Position numbers and translations under genes: made by a program. Shown piece after piece: positions 1 to 5,690 of a stretch of 6,048 nt of DNA (its first letter is position 1; each line of letters opens with the position of its first letter). The stretch is from Promethearchaeota archaeon (GTDB lineage Archaea; Asgardarchaeota; Lokiarchaeia; Sigynarchaeales; SOKP01): the NCBI GenBank assembly GCA_030668025.1, contig DAOUUT010000236.1, forward strand, positions 1 to 6,048, written 5' to 3'. A model generated the notes under the pieces. It was not told where the DNA came from, searched no databases, and was given only the letters and a program-made list of their open reading frames with translations.

Positions 1-200
1 GATACTTATTGATGGGAGTGAAGTTATTTAATAATTTTCCTCAAGATCTTGTCGATGAGGTGCCTAATGATCATAAAATATTACTTGATACGTTTGAATA
101 CACACCTCATACTTTGGAAATGGAGATAAAGAGAAGAAATTTATTATTACAGGTGCCGTCACCAGAGTTATTATTTTTTAAGAAAATAAGCCAACCTTAG
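1..200 (+). CDS. Partial hypothetical protein, C-terminal end
   Basis: The frame is open from the left edge of the window (TAC TTA TTG ATG ...) to a TAG stop at 198-200, so this is probably the last 65 or so codons of a longer gene. TTG at 9 and ATG at 12 are possible internal starts, but nothing like a ribosome binding site is visible in the few bases before them. The residues are mixed and soluble in character, with an acidic first half (DLVDEVPND) and a basic patch (EIKRRN), and no membrane segment. Codon choice looks like that of the other genes here (TTA, AGA, GAT, AAA preferred), which supports coding. T-rich runs follow (T6 at 250-255). I do not recognise the family and assign no function. 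It could also be a remnant of a larger decayed gene. Confidence 0.45.
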   Translation, partial: YLLMGVKLFNNFPQDLVDEVPNDHKILLDTFEYTPHTLEMEIKRRNLLLQVPSPELLFFKKISQP

Positions 201-720
201 TTCTACTGCTAATTTTCGATATATTAGAAAATTATTGGAAAAAATGGAATTTTTTAAATTTTCTTACATTATTTTCTTAGAGTAAATTGCAACGCAATTA
301 AAAAGCGTAATTTGTGCAACATTTTTTGCGTATTTTTTCGTCTTAAATTTTAGCAACCACTCCAAGTTTTAGAACGCTTTTTCGAGGCTTCTAATCCTAT
401 TTTCTGGAATTGTTCCCTATCCCGAAGGAAATTTTTTTTGATTTTTTTTCCTTCTAGAAGTTTTACGATCCATAACACTCAGTAAAGCCGTAAAACATAT
501 TTTGAATGATTGACTTGTTCTTTTTACCTGATATTATTTTATTTTATTCTATTTTTCATTTTTTTTTGCTCTTTTTCCGTCAAATTAAAACTTTAGTTCT
601 CACAAAGCCTCCTCTTATTTCCTTGCGATCTAAACACATTTTTTTGAATTTTTTATTTTTCTTTTTTATTATTTTTTTCCCTTATAAATATGAGAATTAA
701 CATATTATCAGTTTATTTAA
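201..720. other. Gene-poor, T-rich stretch with several hairpins
   Basis: I see no convincing gene here. The + strand is strongly T-rich, especially 500-690, with many runs of six to nine T. The open frame at 506-700 is just this T-run translated into Phe/Leu/Ile and is not credible. Perfect or near-perfect inverted repeats lie at 285-299 (AATTGC, loop AAC, GCAATT), 424-454 (GAAGGAAA ... TTTCCTTC) and 460-496 (GTTTTACG ... CGTAAAAC). The minus strand at 264-473 reads as a Lys/Arg-rich frame from an ATG but is interrupted by TAG (417-419) and TAA (369-371). It may be a decayed gene or simply the effect of an A-rich strand. Confidence 0.5.
460..496. repeat. Inverted repeat, 8-bp perfect arms
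   Basis: GTTTTACG at 460-467 is the exact reverse complement of CGTAAAAC at 489-496, with a 21-base loop. It sits just after another inverted repeat (424-454), giving two adjacent hairpins in a region without genes. No oligo-T run follows directly enough to make this a clear terminator on the + strand, although the general T-richness leaves that open. Confidence 0.5.
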
Positions 721-723
721 ATT

Positions 724-773
724 AAAAAAAAAATAAAGGTTTAATTAAATCTTCCAGACTTGCTTTTTCAAGT
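724..773 (-). terminator. Possible leftward terminator (hairpin plus T10)
   Basis: On the minus strand a 5-bp hairpin (ACTTG, 6-base loop, CAAGT; 758-773) is followed about 24 bases later by a run of ten T (724-733 on the + strand is A10). Archaeal transcription commonly ends at oligo-T runs, so leftward transcripts that read past the T6 run at 1141-1146 after cbiO could end here. The hairpin is not adjacent to the T run and may be irrelevant. Confidence 0.3.
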
Positions 774-1174
774 AATTAACCCGCTCGATATTGACATTCT
801 CCGAAGAAATTCAGCATATATTGTAGCCTAATACACTAACACAAATTTATCATTTAATGGTTATTCCATAAAATCAAATAAGTTCTCTCGTGCTAGGCAG
901 TAATTTCTATGCCTTTTTGGGGCATAATCATATCTGCACGCTGGGTGCTGACTCGAATCTCATCGCACGGTATTACCTTAGCTTGATTAAGAGCCCATTT
1001 TTGATGCAGTAAATTGTTGATTAATAAACTCAGGATGTTTGCATAAGTTTGCACACGTAATCACGGGTTATCATACGTGACCTCGAATATGCTAATGTTC
1101 CATCATCATTTTTCCCATGTAATAAAATAAAAGACGAGTTAAAAAATTTATTCTATTTAAGTGGGAAATTTAAT
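774..1174. other. Gene-poor stretch with a less AT-rich island
   Basis: No firm gene is visible. The part from about 890 to 1090 is clearly less AT-rich than its surroundings and contains a cluster of small symmetric elements: hairpins at 908-926 (TATGCC ... GGCATA) and 936-948 (GCAC ... GTGC), a direct repeat GTTTGCA at 1037-1043 and 1047-1053, and a CACGTA/TACGTG dyad at 1054-1079. A minus-strand frame at 893-1054 (GTG start, 53 codons, ending MPQKGIEITA) is open and protein-like in composition, but it has no visible ribosome binding site, and a competing + strand frame is open over much of the same bases. A structured RNA, a decayed mobile element or a short unknown gene are all possible. 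Confidence 0.4.
1141..1146 (-). terminator. Oligo-T run after cbiO
   Basis: A6 on the + strand is T6 on the minus strand, about 30 bases beyond the cbiO stop codon and within a very AT-rich context. It is a plausible archaeal oligo-T termination signal for the cbiQ-cbiO transcript. No hairpin is evident beside it. Confidence 0.35.
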
Positions 1175-1900
1175 TTACTTATGGTTAAGAAGATTTAAAA
1201 TATCTTCGTAAGATCCTAATAGTTTTTTAATTTTGGGGCTGTTTAATCCTTCTTCTGTGTTACCTTCGAATATCGCCTCTCCATCGTTTAATACAAGCAC
1301 TTTATCCGCCCAATGTTCTATAAAAAAAAGATTATGAGTAGTGAACAAAATACTCATCTTTTCTTCTTTTCTAAGCGTTTCTAATATTTTTAGATGGTTA
1401 TAAATCGATCTAAAATCGAGATTTGCGAAAGGTTCGTCTAAAATTAACAGTTTAGGCTTCATAACCAGCAATCCCGCCAAAGCAGCTCGTTTCTTTTGGC
1501 CCCAAGATAAATCATACGGGGAAAATTTTCTATATTCTGTTAAGTTAACTGCTTCGAGCGCCCATTCAACTCTCTCTTTCACTTCGTCTTCCTCAAGACC
1601 AAGATTTCTTACTCCAAAACCTACATCTTCTTCAATTGTTGGTGCAAATAATTGGTCGTCAGGGTTTTGAAATAAAAAACCAATTCTTTGTCTAAGCTTC
1701 CACAATTGATTTTTATCTCTGGTTAAAATTTCGTTAAATATTTTGATGGTTCCAGATTTTGGTTTCAGTAAACCAACCAACAATCTTAGCAGCGTAGTTT
1801 TACCAGACCCATTGTTCCCCGTTAAAGCATAGATTGAATTTTCCTCTATGATTAACGACAAATCGTTAATGGAAAAATTTGAATTATACTCAAAGTTCAC
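1175..1900 (-). CDS. cbiO: Cobalt/nickel ECF transporter ATPase CbiO
   Basis: This is the ATP-hydrolysing subunit of an energy-coupling-factor metal importer, acting on the cytoplasmic face with CbiQ. Numbered from the GTG at 1898-1900 (241 aa), it has a Walker A GNNGSGKTT at 28-36, the CbiO-type Q-loop FQNPDDQLFAPT at 77-88, the ABC signature LSWGQKKR at 131-138 (usual LSGGQ or LSFGQ), Walker B LLILDEP at 151-157, a D-loop ANLD at 159-162 and the switch His189 in TTHN. All catalytic positions are intact. It is a single-ATPase system here, so it probably works as a homodimer. The coordinates use the only conventional start codon. However, the frame continues upstream through PLVEVKNV, which completes the first strand of the ABC fold, and a perfect GGAGGT at 1934-1939 points to an AUU start at 1925-1927 (250 aa) or 1922-1924. 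In that case the gene overlaps the end of cbiQ. Confidence 0.95.
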   Translation of the reverse strand: MNFEYNSNFSINDLSLIIEENSIYALTGNNGSGKTTLLRLLVGLLKPKSGTIKIFNEILTRDKNQLWKLRQRIGFLFQNPDDQLFAPTIEEDVGFGVRNLGLEEDEVKERVEWALEAVNLTEYRKFSPYDLSWGQKKRAALAGLLVMKPKLLILDEPFANLDFRSIYNHLKILETLRKEEKMSILFTTHNLFFIEHWADKVLVLNDGEAIFEGNTEEGLNSPKIKKLLGSYEDILNLLNHK

Positions 1901-1911
1901 GTTTTTAACTT

Positions 1912-2718
1912 CTACGAGAGGAATAATTTGAAAACCTCCATATATATTTGTTCTAAATTAATAAAATAGATGAAATAAATTACGACGCTTAAAAATATAA
2001 CCACGATTGATATATCTACAAACTTAATCTTTTTTGAAGCAAAAGTGATTTTACCGGAAAAACCTCTCATTTTTAGACTTTCGTACAATTTTTCGCTTCT
2101 CTCCATGTTGTTTACTACATTCTTTCCCATTATAAATCCATGAGTTTTAAGCCTCCGCCAATACGATGTGACGTTTTTTCCCCTTAAATCTTGTGCTTCC
2201 AATATCTTTCTATTAGATTTTGCGAGAATTGGTATGTAATGAAGCATAATAACAATGCTTCCAATAAAAAATGAGGGAATTGCCCTGAGTTTAGTTAAAG
2301 CTTCAATAAATTCTGAATAGGTTAAAGACATGAAAAATGTCAGAAATACAAACATAGACCCTATAATTCGAAAAAATAAAGTTGTAGCAAAAATTAAACC
2401 TTCTTTATAAATATTAAGCGAAATTCCAAAATTTAATTGATAAATTACGGTGTTTCCAACGTATAAAGGTACGAAAATCGTAATAAGGAGGATGAAAGGA
2501 AGTAACGCTTTAAATTTTGAAAGTATCTTTGTTAGATGTAAGCGAAACGCTAAATTAAAAATTAAAACGACCAATATTATTGTAACGACTAAATAAACAT
2601 CGTTTATAATTAGGAAAGGGAGGACAAAAATGAATGGGAGGATAAAACGAACTAGGGGATGAATCTTATTTAAAAGATTTTTCTCATCTTCGTGCTTAAA
2701 AGGCAATTCTATGTCCAA
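1912..2718 (-). CDS. cbiQ: Cobalt/nickel ECF transporter transmembrane subunit CbiQ
   Basis: This is the T component (EcfT/CbiQ family) that links the metal-binding CbiM to the ATPase CbiO in the cytoplasmic membrane. The 268-residue protein has hydrophobic segments at about 22-56 (two), 70-88, 104-130, 150-165 and 234-254. Between the last two lies the cytoplasmic coupling domain with the two family motifs: AQDLRG at 175-180 and MRGFSG at 217-222, where Leu and Met replace the Ala of the classical ARG motifs. The opening KIHPLVRFILPF is typical of the family. The start is TTG at 2716-2718, chosen because an in-frame stop lies shortly upstream and GGGAG sits about 10 bases before it. It is the first gene of a leftward pair, its last codons overlap the likely true start region of cbiO, and it is divergent from cbiM. 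Confidence 0.95.
   Translation of the reverse strand: MDIELPFKHEDEKNLLNKIHPLVRFILPFIFVLPFLIINDVYLVVTIILVVLIFNLAFRLHLTKILSKFKALLPFILLITIFVPLYVGNTVIYQLNFGISLNIYKEGLIFATTLFFRIIGSMFVFLTFFMSLTYSEFIEALTKLRAIPSFFIGSIVIMLHYIPILAKSNRKILEAQDLRGKNVTSYWRRLKTHGFIMGKNVVNNMERSEKLYESLKMRGFSGKITFASKKIKFVDISIVVIFLSVVIYFIYFINLEQIYMEVFKLFLS
1934..1939 (-). promoter_or_regulatory. Perfect Shine-Dalgarno GGAGGT for cbiO
   Basis: On the minus strand GGAGGT lies inside the last codons of cbiQ. It is six bases before an ATT codon in the cbiO frame (1925-1927) and nine before a second ATT (1922-1924), but 33 bases before the first conventional start (GTG at 1898-1900). This spacing decides the start in favour of AUU, unless the site is an accident of the CbiQ codons for Glu-Val that it also encodes. 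Confidence 0.6.
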
Positions 2719-2772
2719 TTTCTTTAATCTCCCTTAATTTTTACTATTTAGTGCAATTCGTAGCATTATTCG

Positions 2773-2779
2773 TTATATA
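2773..2779 (-). promoter_or_regulatory. TATA-like box for cbiQ-cbiO
   Basis: The minus strand reads TATATAA here, about 55 bases before the cbiQ TTG start. With archaeal initiation about 25 bases downstream of the TATA box, the leader would be roughly 30 bases and would include the GGGAG ribosome binding site. AT-rich surroundings make such matches easy, so the assignment is tentative. Confidence 0.4.
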
Positions 2780-2837
2780 TTAATCTCTGAAAGCTATATT
2801 TTACGACTTCATATTATTTTATAAATTTATCATATCG

Positions 2838-2847
2838 TTTATAAATA
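2838..2847 (+). promoter_or_regulatory. TATA-like box for cbiM
   Basis: TTTATAAATA is a close match to the archaeal TATA box and lies about 70 bases before the cbiM ATG, implying a leader of around 45-50 bases. The core TTTATAAAT is repeated exactly at 2818-2826, 20 bases upstream. Because TTTATAAA is its own reverse complement, either copy could also serve the divergent cbiQ. The box overlaps the left arm of the dyad at 2844-2873. Confidence 0.5.
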
Positions 2848-2873
2848 ATACTAAATTATGATTTAATATTATT
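2844..2873. promoter_or_regulatory. Candidate operator: 30-bp near-perfect dyad
   Basis: Arms AATAATACTAAAT (2844-2856) and ATTTAATATTATT (2861-2873) pair at 12 of 13 positions around the spacer TATG. The dyad overlaps the downstream edge of the cbiM TATA box and covers the probable start of transcription, a typical place for an archaeal repressor. Metal-responsive control (NikR or another metal sensor) is an inference from the transporter genes. The half-sites are only loosely like known NikR sites, and AT-rich DNA produces weak dyads by chance. Confidence 0.4.
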
Positions 2874-2918
2874 CATAACAAAAAAATTAATCGATAATAA
2901 AATATAGGTAAATAAAAA

Positions 2919-3590
2919 ATGCATATACCAGATGGATTATTAGATCCAATCACAACTATAGTGCTCTGGATTGTTACAATTGCTATTATGATTCTAGGAT
3001 ATTTTAGAATGGGCAAAATGTTTGAAGAAGAAGATTCTGAAAAGATGATTCCCTACATTGGAGTATTAGCAGCAGTTATTTTTGCGTTTCAATTTGTTAA
3101 CTATCCCGTTCCAGGAGGGACCTCCGGTCATTTGGTTGGAGGAACTTTAGTAGCTATTATACTTGGTCCTTGGGCGTCCGTTATAGTTATGTTTTTAATT
3201 TTAGTTATTCAAAGCCTTTTTGGGGACGGAGGGATTACTGCTTTGGGCCCAAATACCTTTAATATGGGGATAATTGGTGGCATTGTAGGATTTTATATAG
3301 TGGTGTTGCTTGTGAGGCTTTTTAATAAAACTTCGCTTAAAAAGGAATTAAAAGTGACAATCGCAACTGCTATTGGATCTTACATCGCAATTGTCTTGGC
3401 TTCATCCATTTGTGGCTTCGAGATTGGTATTGGTGGTGCGATTCCAATGGAAATTGCCATTCCTGCTATGGTTTTCTGGCATCTAATAATAGGTATTGGG
3501 GAAGCAATGATTTCTGCTTTAATTGTTTTTTATATCTATAAAACAAAACCAGATTTTATTTTAACTGAATCAATTTTGGGGGTTAAATAA
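2919..3590 (+). CDS. cbiM: Cobalt/nickel ECF transporter substrate-binding protein CbiM
   Basis: This is the S component that binds Co2+ or Ni2+ in the membrane. The 223-residue protein begins with the hallmark MHIPDGLL. In the family, the N-terminal amine, the backbone and side chain of His2 and a second His chelate the metal, and that second His is His71 here, in PGGTSGHLVGG (65-75). The conserved GDGGITALGPNTFNMG follows at 102-117 (Pro where Ala is usual), with FWHLIIGIGEA at 186-196. About six or seven membrane segments fill the rest. The start is firm because the MH N-terminus must be exposed, and a weak AGGT lies at 2906-2909. It is the first gene of a rightward pair, with the CbiN-like gene three bases after it. 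Whether it prefers cobalt or nickel cannot be read from the sequence. Confidence 0.97.
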   Translation: MHIPDGLLDPITTIVLWIVTIAIMILGYFRMGKMFEEEDSEKMIPYIGVLAAVIFAFQFVNYPVPGGTSGHLVGGTLVAIILGPWASVIVMFLILVIQSLFGDGGITALGPNTFNMGIIGGIVGFYIVVLLVRLFNKTSLKKELKVTIATAIGSYIAIVLASSICGFEIGIGGAIPMEIAIPAMVFWHLIIGIGEAMISALIVFYIYKTKPDFILTESILGVK

Positions 3591-3593
3591 AGG

Positions 3594-3902
3594 ATGGTTG
3601 AAATTAGTAGATATAAATGGCCTTTAATCACGGTAATCGTCGTAGTTGCCTCACTAATGTTTGTGATAGCAGTAGGATTTACAATTGGATTTCTTTCAGA
3701 AAACCCAGATGGTTTAGAAAGAGTTTTAATCGACATTAACGGCGAAGAGTGGCTCGAGAATTTGATTTCTCCTTGGACACCATTCCTAAGTTGGGTTACT
3801 AACGATTATGTTGCAGGGATTATTGGTGTCGTTCTTTCTATAGCTATTATGATTGGTGTTTTTTACTTGATAACATATTTGAAGAAAAGAGACACGAAAT
3901 AA
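3594..3902 (+). CDS. cbiN: PDGLE-domain CbiN-like cobalt/nickel transporter component
   Basis: This small membrane protein of 102 residues has the layout of the accessory N component of metal ECF importers: a membrane helix at about 10-33, an extracytoplasmic loop carrying the namesake motif NPDGLERV at 37-44, and a second helix at about 73-95 ending in a basic KKR tail. PDGLE domains occur either as separate proteins or fused behind CbiM, and they assist metal loading of CbiM. Three bases separate it from cbiM, and its ribosome binding site would be the G-rich end of cbiM (GGGGGTT at 3578-3584), so the two are co-transcribed and probably co-translated. It ends with tandem stops TAA TAG. The symbol cbiN is by role. 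The sequence belongs to the PDGLE form rather than the classical enterobacterial CbiN. Confidence 0.9.
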   Translation: MVEISRYKWPLITVIVVVASLMFVIAVGFTIGFLSENPDGLERVLIDINGEEWLENLISPWTPFLSWVTNDYVAGIIGVVLSIAIMIGVFYLITYLKKRDTK

Positions 3903-4078
3903 TAGAAATTTTTAATAAAGAAGAAAGGAAAACATTTTCTCATTTGATTTGAAGTAAATTTTTTTTTAACTTATCTTATTTTTAATTCCACTTCCATGCT
4001 ATAGTAAATAGCTCTTAGTTGACGTTTTCTTGAGAAAGGAAAATTAAAAAAAAAAAAATTGGGTTAATTATTTCTAAA
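3903..4078. terminator. Convergent terminator region
   Basis: This 176-base gap separates the ends of the rightward cbiM pair and the leftward exporter operon. T9 at 3959-3967 lies 57 bases past the PDGLE gene on the + strand. A13 at 4046-4058 is T13 on the minus strand, about 20 bases past the permease stop. Both suit archaeal oligo-T termination. A 5-bp hairpin (GCTAT ... ATAGC, 3998-4012) lies between them. No gene is visible. Confidence 0.6.
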
Positions 4079-4819
4079 TTATTTATTCCCTGATTTTTTA
4101 AATAACAAAATACCAATAATGATAATTGCTATACTTACTATTGAGATAAAAGCAAAATCGATCAAAATATTAGCACTTGTTAATGATGCACCGTTAAATA
4201 TTGAAGTTAAAGCATCAGTTGCGTAATAACTTGGAAGAAACATTGCGATTGGCCTTGTAGTATCGGTTATTGGGATAAAAGTTCCAAAAAACATTTGTGG
4301 TAGAATAAATATAAATGAAATCCCTGTGGCTGTTCCTGCACTTTTAGAAACTGATGCCGTTATGAGTCCTAATCCCACAGAACTTAAGGAAAATAAAGCC
4401 ATTAGTAAAAATGCAAGTAAGATTCCTACAATGTCACTATTAGATCTAAAGCCAAATAATAATGCTAAAACGAAAACAATTACAACTTGCATCATGGAGA
4501 TTATCATGTTAGAAAGTATATTACTGAACATGAAATCAGTAGACGACATTGGCGTAGTATTAAGTCTTTTGAGTATTCCTTGTTCTCTAAAGTCGGCAAA
4601 AGATTGTGCGACAGTCATTATTATAAATATGCACGCATATGCAAATAATCCCGGAGCCATAACATTAAAATCCATGCCAAGTTCGGGATCGCCAAAAGCA
4701 AATCCAAAGGTGATTGTAAGAATCGCAGGGAATAAAAGCATTAAAAATAAGAAAGCTGGTTCCCTAATGATTTTTAAAAGTTCCATTTTCAACAAGGCTA
4801 AAATTCTTTGTGTATTCAT
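4079..4819 (-). CDS. ABC-2 type exporter permease
   Basis: This is the membrane half of a DrrAB-like ABC exporter, 246 residues. About six membrane segments are visible near 22-42, 54-74, 104-124, 131-155, 164-185 and 217-241. The family motif REQGILKRLNTTPMSSTDF (78-96), after the second helix, and MFFGTFIPI ... SYYATDAL (176-204), near the C-terminus, are typical of ABC-2 permeases that move drugs, lipids or polysaccharides. The substrate cannot be predicted. The ATG overlaps the ATPase stop as TAATG, and GGAGGGAG just upstream is a strong ribosome binding site, so the two proteins are probably made in step. With only one permease gene, the transporter would be a homodimer with two copies of the ATPase. 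Confidence 0.93.
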   Translation of the reverse strand: MNTQRILALLKMELLKIIREPAFLFLMLLFPAILTITFGFAFGDPELGMDFNVMAPGLFAYACIFIIMTVAQSFADFREQGILKRLNTTPMSSTDFMFSNILSNMIISMMQVVIVFVLALLFGFRSNSDIVGILLAFLLMALFSLSSVGLGLITASVSKSAGTATGISFIFILPQMFFGTFIPITDTTRPIAMFLPSYYATDALTSIFNGASLTSANILIDFAFISIVSIAIIIIGILLFKKSGNK

Positions 4820-5637
4820 TATACTCCCTCCATTATTCTTCTTCCAGTTATTTTCATAAACACTCCCTCTAAATTTTCGACTTCATATTTCTTTATTAAA
4901 TCTTGTGGAGCCCCTATTTCGATTATTTTACCATAATCAATTATGGCAACTCGATCACATAGTGCTTCTGCTTCTTCAATATAATGCGTCGTAAGGAATA
5001 TGGTTTTACTTTTAGTTTTAAGTGATCCAATAAACCCCCAAGTCGCTCTCCGTGCTCTTGGATCCATACCTACCGTGGGTTCATCTAAAAACGCTATTTT
5101 AGGATCGTGAATTAACGCAATTATCATGTTCAGTTGCCTTAGCATTCCACCACTATATCCTTTAGTTTTTCTTCTACTTGCTTTAGATAAGTCGAGAATT
5201 TCTAATAGTTTATTGGTCTTATCCTTTATTTCAGCTTTTTTCATTGAATGAAGCTTCCCAAAAAGTTCAATGTTCTCTATCCCTGTAAGAAATTTAAAAA
5301 CTGATGGTTCCTGTGGACATACTCCAATGAGTTCTTTAATATGAGAGAGTCCATCATGTAAATCATAACCATTAACAATTGCAGTTCCACTTGTTGGTGT
5401 TAAAAGTCCAATCAACATATTAATGACTGTTGTTTTTCCTGCTCCATTCGGTCCCAAAAATCCGAATAATTCTCCAGAATTCACTTTAAAGGTGACATCA
5501 TCTACAGCAATAACATCATCATATCCCTTTTTCCCTCTGAATACTTTTCTTAGATTTTGTACCTCTATCGAAAATTCACTGTTGGGATTTATGATATTTT
5601 CAGGTTTTTCATATGGTTTTATTTTAGTTTCTGACAT
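4819..5637 (-). CDS. ABC exporter ATPase, DrrA/CcmA type
   Basis: This is the ATPase subunit partnering the downstream permease. The 272-residue protein has Walker A GPNGAGKTT at 62-70, Q-loop CPQEPSVF around Gln109, signature YSGGMLRQL at 161-169, Walker B IAFLDEP at 181-187, D-loop VGMD at 189-192 and switch His218 in TTHYIEEAEALCDR. The C-terminal NLEGVFMKITGR (255-266) matches the LEDVF-LTGR end of the DrrA/CcmA exporter family. All catalytic residues are present. About 22 residues precede the usual first strand (SIEVQNLRKVF), a short hydrophilic extension. The ATG is supported by GGAAGTGAT six bases upstream. It is the first gene of a leftward pair with its own promoter. Export of a drug, lipid or other molecule is likely, but the substrate is unknown. 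Confidence 0.94.
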   Translation of the reverse strand: MSETKIKPYEKPENIINPNSEFSIEVQNLRKVFRGKKGYDDVIAVDDVTFKVNSGELFGFLGPNGAGKTTVINMLIGLLTPTSGTAIVNGYDLHDGLSHIKELIGVCPQEPSVFKFLTGIENIELFGKLHSMKKAEIKDKTNKLLEILDLSKASRRKTKGYSGGMLRQLNMIIALIHDPKIAFLDEPTVGMDPRARRATWGFIGSLKTKSKTIFLTTHYIEEAEALCDRVAIIDYGKIIEIGAPQDLIKKYEVENLEGVFMKITGRRIMEGV

Positions 5638-5643
5638 TTTTTT

Positions 5644-5652
5644 ATCACTTCC
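5644..5652 (-). promoter_or_regulatory. Strong ribosome binding site of the exporter ATPase
   Basis: The minus strand reads GGAAGTGAT, one base different from the full anti-Shine-Dalgarno complement GGAGGTGAT, six bases before the ATG at 5635-5637. It fixes this ATG as the start over the out-of-frame ATG at 5652-5654. Confidence 0.7.
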
Positions 5653-5680
5653 ATGATCTTTAATTAATTTAATTTTGATA

Positions 5681-5690
5681 TTAATATAAA
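5681..5690 (-). promoter_or_regulatory. TATA-like box for the exporter operon
   Basis: The minus strand reads TTTATATTAA, preceded by the purine-rich AAAGATAA that could act as a TFB recognition element. It is about 45-50 bases before the ATPase ATG, leaving a leader of roughly 20-25 bases that holds the strong ribosome binding site. Both the match and the spacing are good for an archaeal promoter. Confidence 0.5.

Noticed and set aside
506..700. + strand open frame of 64 codons, almost all Phe, Leu, Ile, Ser
   Set aside because: It is a direct translation of poly-T runs, with no ribosome binding site and no protein-like pattern.
945..980. tRNA-like T-arm (TTCGAGTC on the minus strand)
   Set aside because: The flanking bases do not form the T stem, and no acceptor or anticodon stem can be drawn.
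1025..1112. Possible C/D box RNA on the minus strand (ATGATGA near 1103-1109, CTGA near 1030)
   Set aside because: The C-like and D-like boxes are present, but no convincing terminal stem or well-placed C'/D' pair is seen, and such short motifs are common by chance.
201..1174. CRISPR array or intact insertion sequence in the long gene-poor stretch
   Set aside because: No regularly spaced repeats, no terminal inverted repeats with target duplication and no transposase motif are visible.
2719..2918. Possible cobalamin riboswitch controlling the metal importer
   Set aside because: No conserved B12-box-like sequence or GC-rich multi-stem fold is present. The leaders are too short and AT-rich.
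3536..3736. Minus-strand open frame across the cbiM/PDGLE junction
   Set aside because: It is a shadow of two well-supported + strand genes.
4326..4859. + strand open frame of 177 codons opposite the ABC-2 permease
   Set aside because: It is antisense to a clear family member with intact motifs, and its own translation has no recognisable features.
5423..5656. + strand open frame opposite the N-terminal half of the exporter ATPase
   Set aside because: It is antisense to the Walker A region and preceding residues of a real gene.
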